Source of the DNA: Palleniella muris
GTDB taxonomy: Bacteria > Bacteroidota > Bacteroidia > Bacteroidales > Bacteroidaceae
Reading direction: 5' to 3'
DNA: 64,000 bases
NCBI RefSeq assembly: GCF_004792655.1
Contig: NZ_SRZC01000011.1
Span: 62,001 to 126,000 of the forward strand
The translations under genes were made by a program, and so were the position numbers. Shown piece by piece: positions 33,895 through 44,989 of the stretch. Below the pieces are notes generated by a model. It was given only the letters and a program-made list of their open reading frames with translations. It made no database searches and had not been told where the DNA came from. Positions within the stretch are counted from its first letter, which is position 1. Each line of letters begins with the position of its first letter.

Positions 33895-35940
33895 TCAGAA
33901 TTTCCAGTTTAGTTGGAAATAGAGGTCGGTTTGGGAGGAAGAATCTATCTGCTGGTAAGAGGAGGAAATCTTGTCACGGTCGAAATAGTTCAGGATGTTG
34001 CAGCGTACAGAGGCTTGCAGACCTTTGATTATTATCGCTTTGGCAAGCAGATTGGTGCGAAGTCCTTGACCGTACAGCATGCATGAGGTTGCGCCGTAGG
34101 TTATGCTCTTGTCTGTTATGTAAAGGCGGGAGAGATAATCGGAAGTATTGAAATATGTGATGGACAACCACAATGACCATTTTATGGCTTGGTAGCCAAA
34201 ACCTTCAGAAAGTAGATAGCCCCAATCGTTGGATGTCGGTAGGAATGTTCCTTGAAGCTGCGAGGAAGATTGAAACCGTCCGAAGGTATATTTGACAGTG
34301 GAACGCAATGTATGTTGTGCAGTGCCATTGATTTTGCTTCCAAATTGCGGAAGGATTGAGCCGGTTTCGGTTGTAGCTTGTTCTCGGTAGCGGTACTTCA
34401 GGGTAGCGGAAAGGTTCTTGCGTTCATAGGCTGCTGAGAGGTATGTATCCCATGAGCGAGAACTGTTGTCATATCCATACCTTATCCAAGGATGGTGGGA
34501 GCCGTCAATGTATGCAGAGAGGGTGATGTTGCGCAATGCTGTTGTCATCATGCCTGCATAGATGCCGTTCTCATTCTGGCAGTTGCTGACATCGCCGAAG
34601 CTTCTTCCGAGCAAGGGTGTATGCCGGTAGCTGTAAAACCTTTGCAAAGCGAATGCTGACCACTGTTGGTGGAAATTCCATCTGATGGCGTTTGCCGTTG
34701 CAAGGGCTATGCCGTCCTTGTCCTTTTCATTGTATTTTGCTGCCTTTCCCAATGCCGTCTCACCTGAGAATTGCAGTTTCGGGGTGATGAAAGAGTAGGA
34801 GAGTGAGCCGTCAGTGAAATCCTTTCCTTCCGGATAATAGCGGCGGTACATCTGATTCTTAGATGGTGCGAGTGAGTCTTTGAGATGAATGTGTACAATG
34901 TTCAAGCCTATGCGAAATGGCAATGAAGTATACACGAGCGAAGCACCCGCCACAGTCTGTGTCGTGGCATATCGTCGCATGAGTTCTTCCTTTGTGCGGT
35001 GGTAGCCGTTGGAGACGATTGTGGAGATTGTCGGAGGTTCTGTGTCAGACATTGTAGCGTCAAGATATTTCCATGACAGGAATGGGGTAAGAGAAATGTT
35101 CTTAGTTGCATTCCTGCGCCATAGTGCTATGGTTGAGGCAACTCCTTGCAAGTAATTGCTCTCCATTTTTGATGTATGTCCCCGCAAAGATGTCTTGGAA
35201 GACGGCTGTGTAAGCAGCAATGAAGTCTTTGAAAGGCGGTAACCATTATTGAGTATGAGTCCCATTCCTATAGAAACCTGATAATGTCCGACAATAAGGT
35301 CTTTCATTATTCCGGTCTCTTTCAGGCGTGCGAATCCTGTGTAAAAGTCCCAGCCTTTTCGGTTTTCGCCACAGAAAAACTGTTCTCCGGCGTCTTTGGA
35401 TGCTGTCAGACCAATCTGCAGACGGTTCGTTTTCAGTTGGTATCTTATGCTATGGCTAAGTTTGTCTCCAAGATATTTCCCCTCTTTGAACCCCTTCCGT
35501 TCATAAGTCGGGACGGCAAGCGTCATGAGCAGACTGCTTTTCGGATATTTCAGTATGCCTTTTGCATTATTGGGTATTGGTTCGGCATAGAAGATTGCGG
35601 AAAGAATTTTGCATCGTGGAGGGTCAAGAGCAGTAATGAGTGACAGTTCAGAGATAGAACGGAGGTCACCATAAAGGTCACGATAATATATTATGGCTAC
35701 AGCCTGTTCCTCAGTAAGCAATGGAACTGCCAGCAAATCTTCATAAGTTGCAGCATTGATGTTCTGTGGCATTTGTGCCATGGCGGTAAGGTTGTCATAC
35801 GCTTCCGTCCATCCTTCCTCATCGAAATCATCCATGTCAGACAATGAATTGTAGACATCTTGGAATGTATCACTCTCCTCCTGCGCAAAAAGGAATGAGG
35901 GCAGGAGGAGAAATAATAGGGTGAGGACATACTGTCTCAT
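33895..35940 (-). CDS. Helix-hairpin-helix outer-membrane protein
   Basis: The 681-residue protein begins with a signal peptide (RQYVLTLLFLLLPSFLFAQ), followed by a ComEA-like helix-hairpin-helix region (about 55-115: MPQNINAATYEDLLAVPLL and LRSISELSLITALDPP), and then a long beta-rich portion ending in QLNWKF, a barrel-type terminus. Bacteroidota encode this HhH plus barrel architecture widely; it may bind DNA at the cell surface, for example in natural transformation, but the role is unproven. It is monocistronic, 54 bp before DUF2461 is transcribed in the same direction with an intervening gap of about 90 bp. Confidence 0.85.
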   Translation of the reverse strand: MRQYVLTLLFLLLPSFLFAQEESDTFQDVYNSLSDMDDFDEEGWTEAYDNLTAMAQMPQNINAATYEDLLAVPLLTEEQAVAIIYYRDLYGDLRSISELSLITALDPPRCKILSAIFYAEPIPNNAKGILKYPKSSLLMTLAVPTYERKGFKEGKYLGDKLSHSIRYQLKTNRLQIGLTASKDAGEQFFCGENRKGWDFYTGFARLKETGIMKDLIVGHYQVSIGMGLILNNGYRLSKTSLLLTQPSSKTSLRGHTSKMESNYLQGVASTIALWRRNATKNISLTPFLSWKYLDATMSDTEPPTISTIVSNGYHRTKEELMRRYATTQTVAGASLVYTSLPFRIGLNIVHIHLKDSLAPSKNQMYRRYYPEGKDFTDGSLSYSFITPKLQFSGETALGKAAKYNEKDKDGIALATANAIRWNFHQQWSAFALQRFYSYRHTPLLGRSFGDVSNCQNENGIYAGMMTTALRNITLSAYIDGSHHPWIRYGYDNSSRSWDTYLSAAYERKNLSATLKYRYREQATTETGSILPQFGSKINGTAQHTLRSTVKYTFGRFQSSSQLQGTFLPTSNDWGYLLSEGFGYQAIKWSLWLSITYFNTSDYLSRLYITDKSITYGATSCMLYGQGLRTNLLAKAIIIKGLQASVRCNILNYFDRDKISSSYQQIDSSSQTDLYFQLNWKF

Positions 35941-36028
35941 AGGTAGTTAGGTTTAGGGGTGGTAAAAATGGGGTGTTGTCAAAGTATGCTTTGCTGCGAT
36001 ATGTTTGTTGCGCTATTTGAGCAGTGCA

Positions 36029-36688
36029 TCAATCATTCGCATAGTCGTAGCATCGATTCAGGATTTCGTTGTATTCGTAAGTCCTTCTGAAATCAGCAAG
36101 AGCGTTCTTCAGGAAATCCTTTTTCAGCACATCGCGCTTTTTAACAGGCTTGTAGATTTCAAAACTTCTCAGTCTGTAGTAGTCACTGTACTTATCTGTT
36201 GCGCTGAATCCTGCAGGAATCTTTTTAAGAGCCTTGTCCCATGGCAGTTGGAAATCTTCGCATAATGATAAGGCTTCCACCACTTTGTCCCCATTGCACA
36301 TAATCTCCTCACGGATACTTTTCACGACATCCTTTTCCGGATTGTAGAGTCCGGCACAGAGGAAATACGTGTCAGTAGCAGGTTCAAAATGAATATAGTA
36401 GCCGGACATTCCAGATTTCTTGCCTTTGGGGCAGACATAGACACCGTGCCATGTCTTGTATGGACTTTTGTCCAGTGTGAAACGCAAGTCACGATAGATG
36501 CGATATGTTATGTCATTGACTCCAAGTCCCTGCACGCGAGGGTCAAATTCCTCTACGCCTTTCATGAATTCTAACGCAAAGGCATCGAATTGAGCTTTAA
36601 CGGTTTTATATTCGGCTTTGTGTGCGTCGAACCATGTTTTCTCGTTGTGCTTTGCCAATTCTGTGAAGAAATCAATTATCTCTTTCAT
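36029..36688 (-). CDS. DUF2461 family protein
   Basis: The 219-residue protein matches DUF2461 (TIGR02453): FFTELAKHNEKTWFDAHKAEY at the start, then VNDITYRIYRDLRFTLDKSPYKTWHGVYV and GYYIHFEP. Typical length. No function has been established for the family. It follows uvrA by 60 bp on the same strand, so it may be read from the same message. Confidence 0.92.
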   Translation of the reverse strand: MKEIIDFFTELAKHNEKTWFDAHKAEYKTVKAQFDAFALEFMKGVEEFDPRVQGLGVNDITYRIYRDLRFTLDKSPYKTWHGVYVCPKGKKSGMSGYYIHFEPATDTYFLCAGLYNPEKDVVKSIREEIMCNGDKVVEALSLCEDFQLPWDKALKKIPAGFSATDKYSDYYRLRSFEIYKPVKKRDVLKKDFLKNALADFRRTYEYNEILNRCYDYAND

Positions 36689-36748
36689 CTGTTGTCTGTC
36701 TTTAATTATTTGGATTGGTGGAATATGTTGTGGTATTTGGTACAGGCA

Positions 36749-39589
36749 TTATCGTTCCAGTTCCTCTTTAAGGAATCGTGGTGTGAATCCTTTTCGTGCT
36801 TTCGCCACCTTTTCCGGAGTTCCGCAAGAAAGAACCGTGCCGCCTTTAGCACCACCTTCAGGTCCCATGTCAATTATCCAGTCGGCAAGTTTTATGACAT
36901 CCAGATTGTGCTCAATGACAATCACGGTGTTGCCTTTGTCGACAAGTTTCTGCAGGACTCCCATAAGTATGCGTATATCCTCAAAATGAAGTCCCGTAGT
37001 CGGCTCGTCAAGGATATAGATGGTTTTGCCGGTATCCCTTTTCGCGAGTTCGGTTGCGAGTTTTATGCGCTGGCTTTCACCGCCTGAAAGGGTTGTGGAC
37101 GATTGCCCTAACTTAATGTATCCGAGACCGACATCCTGTATTGTTTTTATCTTTTGAAGGATATTCGGCACGTTCTCGAAGAACTCGACCGCTTGGTTCA
37201 CTGTCATGTCAAGCACGTTGGCAATAGATTTTCCCTTATAGCGCACTTCCAATGTCTCACGGTTGTAACGGTTTCCGTGGCATGTCTCGCATGGCACGAG
37301 CACGTCCGGTAGAAAGTTCATTTCGATGCTCTTGTAACCGTTGCCGCCACAAGTCTCACAGCGACCACCTTTAACGTTGAAGGAGAAGCGTCCGGGTTTA
37401 TAACCTCTGATTTTTGATTCAGGAAGTTGTATGAACAAGTTGCGTATGTCGGAGAATACACCTGTGTAGGTTGCAGGATTGGAACGTGGAGTGCGTCCGA
37501 TAGGACTTTGGTCGACGGTGACCACCTTGTCTATAAGTTCCAGTCCCTCAACCTTATCATGAGGCATCGGGCGCTTGTGCGAGTGGTAGAAATGCTGTGA
37601 CAGAATCGGTTGCAGCGTTTCGTTAATCAGTGTGGATTTTCCAGAACCGGACACACCCGTGACAACAGTCAGTACCCCGAGAGGGAACTCTACTGTCACA
37701 CCTTTGAGGTTATTGCCATGTGCACCTTTTATCTTTATGCAGCCGTTGTTTGCCTGTCGGCGAAGAGTATGTTTCTCACCGTCAGGAAGAATCTCGGTAG
37801 GCAAATCTATCTTCCGTTCTCCGGAGAGATATTGTGCAGTGATGGTGTTAGTCTTCATCATGTCTGCAGGAGTTCCTTGGAATACGACTTCTCCGCCTTT
37901 TCTTCCTGCTTTCGGGCCGATGTCTATAATCCAGTCTGCGGCAAGCATCATGTCACGGTCATGTTCTACGACAATGACAGTGTTGCCAAGGTCACGCAAT
38001 TCTTTCAGAGAGCGTATAAGCCGTTCGTTGTCACGTTGGTGCAAGCCAATGGAAGGCTCGTCAAGAATGTAAAGCACATTGACGAGTTGCGAACCAATCT
38101 GTGTTGCGAGACGGATGCGCTGTGATTCTCCACCGGACAATGTTGCAGACTGGCGGTTGAGGGACAGATAGTCAAGTCCGACATCAAGTAGGAAATTAAG
38201 GCGTGTGCGTATCTCCTTAAGAATCTCTGTGGCTATTTTTGCTTGCCACTCGGACAGATGCTTCTCTGCCTCGATGAGCCAATCTCTCAAACTTATGATG
38301 TCCATTGACGCGAGTTCTGCAATGTTTTTGTCCCATATACGATAAGACAAAGCCTCCTTGTCAAGTCGTTGCCCCTGACAAGTAGGGCAGGTACAGGTGT
38401 CAAGGAATTGGTCTGCCCATTTCTGTCCGGCAGCACTATCGTTGTCATCCATTATGGAACGAATGTACTTTACCACTCCTTGGTAGTCAGTGAAATAGTC
38501 AGAAGATGTTTTGACAAGCTCCTTTGACACACGGACGTCCTCCAATCGTCCGTAAAGGATTTCGTTCATAGCCTCCTCTGGAATATCCTTTATAGGAGTT
38601 TTTAGTGTGCATCCATAATCGGAAAGTATGGATTCTATCTGCCAGAAGATAAGTTGTGCCTTGTATTTCCCCAATGCCGTTATGCCTCCGCTATAAATGG
38701 AGATTTTCTTATCCGGAATGATTTTGTCGATGTCTATTTCGTTTATGTATCCAAGACCTTTGCAACGTGGGCACGCACCTTCAGGAGAGTTGAAGGAGAA
38801 TATGTTTGGTGCCGGGTCTTTGTATGCGATACCGGAGGTTGGACACATAAGTCGTTTGGAGAAGAATTTTGTCTCTTCTGTCTCTTTATCAAGAATCATC
38901 ACCAATCCGTCGCCTTGTCTCATGGCATTGCCAACAGTGTTTTTAAGTCGTTCCTCAGAACCGTTTTTTACGGCAAGTTTGTCGACAATCACCTCAATGT
39001 CGTGGTTTTTGTATCGGTCAACACGCATATCTTCCTCAAGCTCAAGAACTTTCCCGTCAACGCGTACATAAAGATAGCCTTTACGGCGCATTTGGTCGAA
39101 AAGTTCACGGTAATGACCTTTTCTGTTCCTAATGAGTGGAGCAAGGACATAAATCTTTTTTCCCGCATAGCGTTCAAGTATCATGCTTATGACTTTCTCT
39201 TCTGTATAGCGAACCATTTTCTCACCGGTCATCCACGAATACGCTTCTCCTGCACGTGCAAAAAGCAAGCGCAGGAAATCGTAAATCTCGGTCTGTGTGC
39301 CAACTGTGGAACGTGGATTCTTGTTGGTAGTCTTCTGTTCTATGGAGATAACCGGTGAAAGTCCTGTAATTTTATCAACGTCCGGACGTTCCATGTTGCC
39401 AAGGAAATTGCGTGCATAAGCAGAGAATGTTTCGATGTACCGCCTTTGTCCTTCTGCAAAAATGGTGTCAAAAGCCAGCGAGGACTTTCCTGAACCGGAG
39501 AGTCCCGTTATTACGGTGAGTGAGTTTCTCGGTATCTGTACGTCTATGTTTTTAAGGTTGTGTACCCTTGCTCCAAATACTTCAATCAT
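36749..39589 (-). CDS. uvrA: Excinuclease ABC subunit A
   Basis: The 946-residue protein has two ABC ATPase modules with Walker A motifs [14 protein letters not shown] (near 30) and [14 protein letters not shown] (near 640), signature motifs [12 protein letters not shown] (near 490) and [12 protein letters not shown] (near 830), and two zinc-finger parts (CPRCKGLGY and CETCGGNGY...CETCHGNRY). UvrA finds DNA damage and loads UvrB in nucleotide excision repair. Length and motifs are complete. The start overlaps the stop of the gliding-type protein gene as ATGA. Confidence 0.98.
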   Translation of the reverse strand: MIEVFGARVHNLKNIDVQIPRNSLTVITGLSGSGKSSLAFDTIFAEGQRRYIETFSAYARNFLGNMERPDVDKITGLSPVISIEQKTTNKNPRSTVGTQTEIYDFLRLLFARAGEAYSWMTGEKMVRYTEEKVISMILERYAGKKIYVLAPLIRNRKGHYRELFDQMRRKGYLYVRVDGKVLELEEDMRVDRYKNHDIEVIVDKLAVKNGSEERLKNTVGNAMRQGDGLVMILDKETEETKFFSKRLMCPTSGIAYKDPAPNIFSFNSPEGACPRCKGLGYINEIDIDKIIPDKKISIYSGGITALGKYKAQLIFWQIESILSDYGCTLKTPIKDIPEEAMNEILYGRLEDVRVSKELVKTSSDYFTDYQGVVKYIRSIMDDNDSAAGQKWADQFLDTCTCPTCQGQRLDKEALSYRIWDKNIAELASMDIISLRDWLIEAEKHLSEWQAKIATEILKEIRTRLNFLLDVGLDYLSLNRQSATLSGGESQRIRLATQIGSQLVNVLYILDEPSIGLHQRDNERLIRSLKELRDLGNTVIVVEHDRDMMLAADWIIDIGPKAGRKGGEVVFQGTPADMMKTNTITAQYLSGERKIDLPTEILPDGEKHTLRRQANNGCIKIKGAHGNNLKGVTVEFPLGVLTVVTGVSGSGKSTLINETLQPILSQHFYHSHKRPMPHDKVEGLELIDKVVTVDQSPIGRTPRSNPATYTGVFSDIRNLFIQLPESKIRGYKPGRFSFNVKGGRCETCGGNGYKSIEMNFLPDVLVPCETCHGNRYNRETLEVRYKGKSIANVLDMTVNQAVEFFENVPNILQKIKTIQDVGLGYIKLGQSSTTLSGGESQRIKLATELAKRDTGKTIYILDEPTTGLHFEDIRILMGVLQKLVDKGNTVIVIEHNLDVIKLADWIIDMGPEGGAKGGTVLSCGTPEKVAKARKGFTPRFLKEELER

Positions 39590-40311
39590 GGGTTTGTTGT
39601 GGTTGATGTTGTGTCATATCCGCGCAGAAGGTTGACATCGCGCTTGTAGTTGAATGTGTTGCCGTCGGCACCGCGAGCTTTTACTATGCAGTAGTAGACT
39701 CCATCTTTTACGGGTTTGCCGTTATGAGTGCCATCCCATCCTGTGGAAGGGTCATCCCACGAGAATATTTTCTGTCCCCAACGGTTGTATATTGTGGCAT
39801 GGAATTCCACGATGGACAAGTAGCCGCTTTTTGGCTTGTATACATCATTTATGCCATCGCCGTTAGGTGAGAAAGCGTTTGGCATCTCAAGTTTGGATGA
39901 GGAAACATTGATGGTGAATGGCATTTGCTCTACTCCCCAGTAGTTGTCCCTTATTTGGACGATGTTGTTCTTGTCCTCTTTATTTACGAACTGAACATAA
40001 CATACAATTGACACTTTGCCGAAATCAGTGAAAACCACATCTGTATTCTCATCGTAACGTGTGAGATACGGTTCTTCTTCTCCTTCTTTTGTGAAACGCC
40101 ATTCATAGTGCGCGTCCCAATCATCTGCATCTGTAGGATTGGCTCGGAATGATGCGTTGACCGGAGCTGAGGCGTTTTCTTTCTGAGGAGTATTGTCGGT
40201 CATTCCGTCAGGTGTGGTGTATTCTACGGAAGGCATTATTGACGGTAGTTTGGATTGTCCGAATAGGTAAGAGGTTGTCATTAATAATGACACTAAGAGC
40301 AAATATCTCAT
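39586..40311 (-). CDS. Secreted protein with gliding-motility/type IX (type B) C-terminal domain
   Basis: The 241-residue protein has a signal peptide ([17 protein letters not shown]), a middle beta domain with [13 protein letters not shown], and a C-terminal CHU_C/type B sorting-type domain: [54 protein letters not shown]. In Flavobacteria this domain directs export through the type IX system. Unlike most members the domain is followed by a further 25 residues ([13 protein letters not shown]). Translationally coupled to uvrA by ATGA overlap, an odd partner. Confidence 0.88.
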   Translation of the reverse strand: MRYLLLVSLLMTTSYLFGQSKLPSIMPSVEYTTPDGMTDNTPQKENASAPVNASFRANPTDADDWDAHYEWRFTKEGEEEPYLTRYDENTDVVFTDFGKVSIVCYVQFVNKEDKNNIVQIRDNYWGVEQMPFTINVSSSKLEMPNAFSPNGDGINDVYKPKSGYLSIVEFHATIYNRWGQKIFSWDDPSTGWDGTHNGKPVKDGVYYCIVKARGADGNTFNYKRDVNLLRGYDTTSTTTNP

Positions 40312-40345
40312 AAGAATACATGTATTTTTTATTACGAATTTTGTG

Positions 40346-40394
40346 CAAAAGTAGTAAAAAAACTTTGTTAATCAAAGAAAAATAACTAATTTTG
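40346..40394. promoter_or_regulatory. Overlapping divergent promoters
   Basis: Plus strand: TTTG at 40364-40367, 19 nt, TAATTTTG at 40387-40394, driving the LysM gene. Minus strand: TTTG at 40376-40373, 19 nt, TACTTTTG at 40353-40346, driving the gliding-type/uvrA operon. Each -33 box lies within the other promoter, so the two cannot easily be occupied at once. Confidence 0.7.
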
Positions 40395-40556
40395 CGGTCA
40401 AATTAACATAAGTAGGGCACTGCAAATCAGGTCTTGACGCTTTTTGCATTTTAATGGAGTTATTTTGCAATGTCTTTATGAGAGTGTCCCTGCAAGAAAC
40501 ATACAAGAACGCAAGTTATAGTATAGTCCGTAATCTTTAATTTTAGGATGTAAGAT

Positions 40557-41885
40557 ATGAAACACGCATTTTACACGACAATATTTGTTTTGGTCATGTT
40601 CCTTTTTGGCGGAATGTCACTATCTGCCCAAAAAATCCTTTCTGTCCATAAGGTGAAGAAAAAGGAGACCGTATTTGGCATAGCTAAAGAGTATGGGGTT
40701 ACGATTGACGAACTGAAAAATGCCAATCCTTTTATGCGTGAGCCGGATTTTGTATTAAAGAAAGGAATGTCGGTGAATATTCCGGAACATAATCCTCAGT
40801 TATCTGAAACACAGGCAACATCAGGCACAAATACATCTGTCACATCAAAAGCGACAGCCAATGCCTCCACGGTTAATATCGGAGTGATGCTGCCCTTGCA
40901 TGATATTAATGGTGACGGCAAGCGTATGGTGGAGTACTACCGTGGTATGCTCCTTGCTGCCAAAGACCTGAGGAAGGAAGGATATAATCTGACAATCAAT
41001 GCTTGGAATGTGGCGGAAGAGGATAACATAGGCAATACTCTTTCTGCGACAAATGCGGCGAAATGTAATGTGGTGTTCGGACCTCTTTACACATCACAGG
41101 TTCGTCAGTTGGCAGATTTCTGTATGGAGAAGAACATTACCATGGTTATTCCATTCTCAATTACCGGTGATGATGTGCAGACTTGTCCACAAATACATCA
41201 GGTATATCAGACACAGGCAGACATAACAGCAAAGTCAATAGATCAGTTTATGGCGCAGTTTGCCAATGCCCATCCGATATTTATTGACTGTAACGATGTC
41301 ACGTCCAAGAAAGGTGCGTTCACTTTCGGATTGCGCAAACGCCTTGAGGAGAAAAAAATAGCATATAGCATAACCAATCTGAATAGTTCTCAGGAAATGT
41401 TTGCAAAGGCATTTTCCGGAAACATGCGGAACGTGGTCGTATTGAACACCGGACGTTATGCTGAGACAGCCAAGGCCATTGAAAAACTCGATATTCTTTC
41501 ACAGGCAAATCCAGGTATGCTAATATCAATGTTCGGTTACAACGAGTGGTTTATGTACACAAAGACATTGCAGAATAAGTTCCATAAATATGATGCCTAT
41601 GTTCCTTCTGTATACAACCTTGATACGGCGTCATTAGGAGTGAAGCGTCTGGAGAAGGAGTATCTTGACTATTTCAAGTCACCGATGCAGAGTGCTATTC
41701 CTCGTTTTGCCATTACAGGCTATGACCATCTGATGTTTTTTGTTAAGGGTTACAGAAAATATGGAAAGGAATTCCATGGCACCTCTTCCCAGCGCAACTA
41801 TACACCGGTGCAGACACCTTTGATTTTTGAACGTGTTGGTAAGGGTGGTTATAAGAATACTGCATTCATGCTTATTCATTTCTAA
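40557..41885 (+). CDS. LysM and periplasmic-binding-like protein
   Basis: The 442-residue protein has a signal peptide (ending SAQ), a LysM domain (about 27-75: HKVKKKETVFGIAKEYGVTI in part, then ELKNANPF and LKKGMSVNIP), a Ser/Thr-rich linker and a type 1 periplasmic-binding-like domain (about 103-430: NIGVMLPLHDINGDG, YYRGMLLAAKDL, VVFGPLYTSQVRQLADFC). Such proteins are common in Bacteroidota and may tie peptidoglycan binding to ligand sensing; no transporter genes are nearby. The leader before the ATG is about 155 nt. It is followed 3 bp later by the barrel gene. Confidence 0.85.
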   Translation: MKHAFYTTIFVLVMFLFGGMSLSAQKILSVHKVKKKETVFGIAKEYGVTIDELKNANPFMREPDFVLKKGMSVNIPEHNPQLSETQATSGTNTSVTSKATANASTVNIGVMLPLHDINGDGKRMVEYYRGMLLAAKDLRKEGYNLTINAWNVAEEDNIGNTLSATNAAKCNVVFGPLYTSQVRQLADFCMEKNITMVIPFSITGDDVQTCPQIHQVYQTQADITAKSIDQFMAQFANAHPIFIDCNDVTSKKGAFTFGLRKRLEEKKIAYSITNLNSSQEMFAKAFSGNMRNVVVLNTGRYAETAKAIEKLDILSQANPGMLISMFGYNEWFMYTKTLQNKFHKYDAYVPSVYNLDTASLGVKRLEKEYLDYFKSPMQSAIPRFAITGYDHLMFFVKGYRKYGKEFHGTSSQRNYTPVQTPLIFERVGKGGYKNTAFMLIHF

Positions 41886-41888
41886 AAC

Positions 41889-42707
41889 ATGGGTGTCGTG
41901 ATGAGTATTCTTATGAGAACATACAGACGGCTCTTTAGTGTTGTAGCATTCACGGCACTGGGTTCTATGTTGCTTGCTCCTGATGCACAAGCGCAGGTAG
42001 GAGACTATCGTAATGACTTTGTCATTGGATTCAATGGTGGTTATCAGCTTAATAAAATCGCTTTTGAAAACAGCATACCGCAGGATATGCTTGGAGGCAT
42101 AAATTTCGGTGTCACAGCTCGATATACATGTGAGAAATATTTCAATACTATCTGTGCCATACAGATTGAATTGAACTATGCAGAACTTGGTTGGAAGGAA
42201 CGTATAGAGAGCATAGATGGTCTTCCTTGCATATTGCAAACCGGCGCTCACACAGGAGAAGCGGCAGCTTATCAGCGTAGGATATCTTATTTCCAGATTC
42301 CCTTGCTTGCCCATTTGGGTTGGGGAAGAGAGGAAAAAGGTGCAAAGTTCTTTCTGAATATGGGACCTCAGTTCGGATTTATGCTTTCGGAAAAAGCCAC
42401 GACAAATTTCGAGTATGAGGACGCCTTGAAGACAGACCCGGAGAGAGTCAGTCCGGAATGTGCACAGTATGCGATGCCTGTTGAGAAAAAGTTTGATTTT
42501 GGTATAACGGCAGGTCTGGGCATGGAACTTTCCATGAAAAAGGTGGGGCATATAGCTTTGGAGGCACGTTACTACTATGGTCTTGGAAATATCTATGGTG
42601 ATTCGAAGCAAGACCATTTTTCACGCTCCAATCATAATAGTATAGTGTTCAAGGGAACATATCTCTTTGACATAGTACGTACAAAGAACGCAAAACGTAA
42701 AAAATGA
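41889..42707 (+). CDS. PorT-family outer-membrane beta-barrel protein
   Basis: The 272-residue protein has a signal sequence ([15 protein letters not shown] after a basic stretch) and an eight-strand-type barrel of the PorT/OMP_b-brl_2 kind: [57 protein letters not shown] and the closing [12 protein letters not shown]. PorT-like proteins are linked with surface protein export, but close paralogues have other roles. The extra N-terminal Met-Gly-Val start at 41889 and an internal Met at codon 5 are alternatives. The stop overlaps the thyA start (ATGA). Confidence 0.82.
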   Translation: MGVVMSILMRTYRRLFSVVAFTALGSMLLAPDAQAQVGDYRNDFVIGFNGGYQLNKIAFENSIPQDMLGGINFGVTARYTCEKYFNTICAIQIELNYAELGWKERIESIDGLPCILQTGAHTGEAAAYQRRISYFQIPLLAHLGWGREEKGAKFFLNMGPQFGFMLSEKATTNFEYEDALKTDPERVSPECAQYAMPVEKKFDFGITAGLGMELSMKKVGHIALEARYYYGLGNIYGDSKQDHFSRSNHNSIVFKGTYLFDIVRTKNAKRKK

Positions 42708-43498
42708 AACAATATCTTGACCTGCTTGACAGGATTATGAAGGAAGGTGTGGTGAAAACAGACCGTACCGGAACAGGAACAAAGTCCATCTTCGGCAATC
42801 AGATGCGCTTTGACATGAGCGAAGGATTTCCTCTCCTTACGACCAAAAAGCTACATTTGAAGAGCATAATCCATGAACTGCTGTGGTTTCTCAGTGGTAG
42901 TACGAACATAAAATATTTACAGGAGAACGGAGTGCGTATATGGAATGAATGGGCAGACGAGAATGGTGAGCTGGGTCCCGTTTATGGACATCAATGGCGT
43001 TCCTGGCCGGACTATTGTGGAGGAACTATAGACCAGATACGTCAGGTTGTGGATATGATTCAGCATTCTCCGGACTCTCGCCGTATGCTTGTCAGTGCTT
43101 GGAATCCGGCAGAGATAGAGCAGATGGCTCTCCCGCCATGCCATTGCCTGTTCCAGTTCTATGTTGCTGATGATAAACTGTCACTGCAGTTGTATCAGCG
43201 TTCCGCTGACACATTCCTCGGTGTGCCGTTCAATATTGCCAGCTATGCCCTATTGCTTCAGATGATGGCACAAGTCACCGGGCTGCAGTGCGGAGATTTC
43301 ATCCACACAACAGGTGATACGCACTTGTATCTTAACCACATCGAACAGGCAGAATTACAGCTTACACGCAGTCCTCGCAAATTGCCAAAGATGAAGATTA
43401 ATCCGGATGTTAAGGACATCTTCTCTTTCAGATATGAGGATTTTGAACTCACAGACTATGCTCCATGGCCACATATTAAGGCTACTGTGAGTGTATAA
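42704..43498 (+). CDS. thyA: Thymidylate synthase
   Basis: A 264-residue, full-length Thy[33 protein letters not shown], the catalytic loop [14 protein letters not shown] with the nucleophilic Cys (in PPCHC, near residue 146), then [20 protein letters not shown] and GDTHLYLNH. It makes dTMP from dUMP with methylene-tetrahydrofolate. It is translationally coupled to the barrel gene. A dihydrofolate reductase gene, often next in the operon in bacteria, is not seen; an NhaD gene follows after 64 bp. Confidence 0.98.
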   Translation: MKQYLDLLDRIMKEGVVKTDRTGTGTKSIFGNQMRFDMSEGFPLLTTKKLHLKSIIHELLWFLSGSTNIKYLQENGVRIWNEWADENGELGPVYGHQWRSWPDYCGGTIDQIRQVVDMIQHSPDSRRMLVSAWNPAEIEQMALPPCHCLFQFYVADDKLSLQLYQRSADTFLGVPFNIASYALLLQMMAQVTGLQCGDFIHTTGDTHLYLNHIEQAELQLTRSPRKLPKMKINPDVKDIFSFRYEDFELTDYAPWPHIKATVSV

Positions 43499-43562
43499 GG
43501 ACACAGAGGACAATTAGAGACATCATATTTACAGGTTCATACAATATATAACCGACAAGACA

Positions 43563-44942
43563 ATGACAATAGTTATAGCCATATTTATTCTGCTGGCATT
43601 CATATTGATTGCCGCCACTCCCAAGACTTCTGTCAACAAAGCCGCCTTGGCAGTCTTTGCCAGTACGGTAGGTTGGGTTTTGTACATCTGTTTCGGCTCG
43701 GACTTTGTCATGGCGCAGCACCCAACGGACTACATGTCTTTCCTGCGTGGTGCGACAGCCAACAGTGTCGCTGTGAAGGAATATATAGCATCCAATATAT
43801 TCATAAAATATGTGGGAAAGGCTTCTGAGATTGTTCTTTTCCTGATGTCTACGATGACCATCATTGAAATATTGGATACTAATGGCTGCTTTGATTTCTT
43901 TCCTCATTGGATAAAGACGCGCAACAGCAAGCGATTGTTGTGGTCTGTAGCTGTGCTGACATTCCTGCTGAGTGCCAACATGGATAATCTTACGGTCACG
44001 ACAATGATGCTTGTCATGATGCACAAGATGCTTCCAAACAGACGCCAGCGGACAATCTTCGGACCTGTCATTGTGCTGAGTGCCAACATTGGCGGAGCGT
44101 TGACAGTCATCGGAGACCCTAACGGACTGCTGTTGTGGAATATGGGTGCTGTTACTCCAAGCCATTTCTCTGCATGGATGGCGTTGCCGTGCCTTGTGGC
44201 ATGGGCTGTCCCTACCTTCCTTATGTCGTTGAAATTGCCTGAGCGTGTTGAGCTTGAGCGTTTCTCACTTCCATATAGAGGTGACGATACACGCCTTACG
44301 GTATGGCAGCGTGTAGCCATGTTCTTCTTCGGTATTGGTGGACTATGGTTCATTCCAACTTTTCGTGATATAACCAAGTTGTCTCCTTTCGTTGGTGCAC
44401 TATGCGTCCTCGCATTGCTTTCCATAGTAAATGAGACATTCAACCATAAACTTATTGTCAACAGTCGTATGACTCAGCGTAATTCCTCACGGACAATGCA
44501 CAATGGTATGCTCCAGATGATGCTCTTCATCATGGGTGTGATGCTGATGATGGGTGTGTTGGTGGAGACTGGAGCAAGTCTGTGGCTTGGAAAACTATGT
44601 CTGGATACTCTCGGTGATACATGGAGTCTGTTCCTTGCGCCATTGATGGCCGCTGTTGTCAGTCTTGCTTTGGATTCATTTGCCACGGCGGCGGCTTTCT
44701 TGTCCCTGCATCCTATAGGTGGTACGGCGGAATTTATGACAAATGGTGAATATTGGATACTAATCGCCTATGCCACAGCAGTCGGTGGCACGATATTCGG
44801 AATCGGCTCACTGTCAGGTCTTGCGCTCTTCTCGATGAATACAACGACAGTCGGATGGTATTTCAAGCATTTTGCACCAAAGATGCTTCTCGGTGCACTC
44901 CTCGGACTTCTTGTCCTTATTGCTGAGGCTCTCTATTTTTGA
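43563..44942 (+). CDS. nhaD: NhaD-type sodium/proton antiporter
   Basis: The 459-residue membrane protein has 12-13 predicted helices of the ArsB/NhaD (ion transporter) superfamily. Helpful segments: FLLSANMDNLTVTTMMLVM, NIGGALTVIGDPNGLLLWNMG (family motif with GD), ALDSFATAAAFLSLHP and GTIFGIGSLSGLALF. NhaD exchanges Na+ or Li+ for protons in the inner membrane. It lies between thyA and pfkA on the same strand. Its end at 44942 is 18 bp before an unusual run of ten C and ten A. Confidence 0.9.
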   Translation: MTIVIAIFILLAFILIAATPKTSVNKAALAVFASTVGWVLYICFGSDFVMAQHPTDYMSFLRGATANSVAVKEYIASNIFIKYVGKASEIVLFLMSTMTIIEILDTNGCFDFFPHWIKTRNSKRLLWSVAVLTFLLSANMDNLTVTTMMLVMMHKMLPNRRQRTIFGPVIVLSANIGGALTVIGDPNGLLLWNMGAVTPSHFSAWMALPCLVAWAVPTFLMSLKLPERVELERFSLPYRGDDTRLTVWQRVAMFFFGIGGLWFIPTFRDITKLSPFVGALCVLALLSIVNETFNHKLIVNSRMTQRNSSRTMHNGMLQMMLFIMGVMLMMGVLVETGASLWLGKLCLDTLGDTWSLFLAPLMAAVVSLALDSFATAAAFLSLHPIGGTAEFMTNGEYWILIAYATAVGGTIFGIGSLSGLALFSMNTTTVGWYFKHFAPKMLLGALLGLLVLIAEALYF

Positions 44943-44960
44943 TATAATGATGAATAAATA

Positions 44961-44980
44961 CCCCCCCCCCAAAAAAAAAA
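44961..44980 (+). repeat. Homopolymer pair C10-A10 upstream of pfkA
   Basis: Ten C directly followed by ten A, ending 9 bp before the pfkA ATG at 44990. In the minus orientation it reads T10-G10. The position covers the normal ribosome binding region of pfkA. Runs of this length are prone to slippage and to sequencing error. Confidence 0.9.
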
Positions 44981-44989
44981 CAAATAATT

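Noticed and set aside
43482..44165. 227-codon frame on the minus strand inside nhaD
   Set aside because: It is the antisense shadow of a clear membrane transporter gene and has low-complexity His/Arg-rich sequence.
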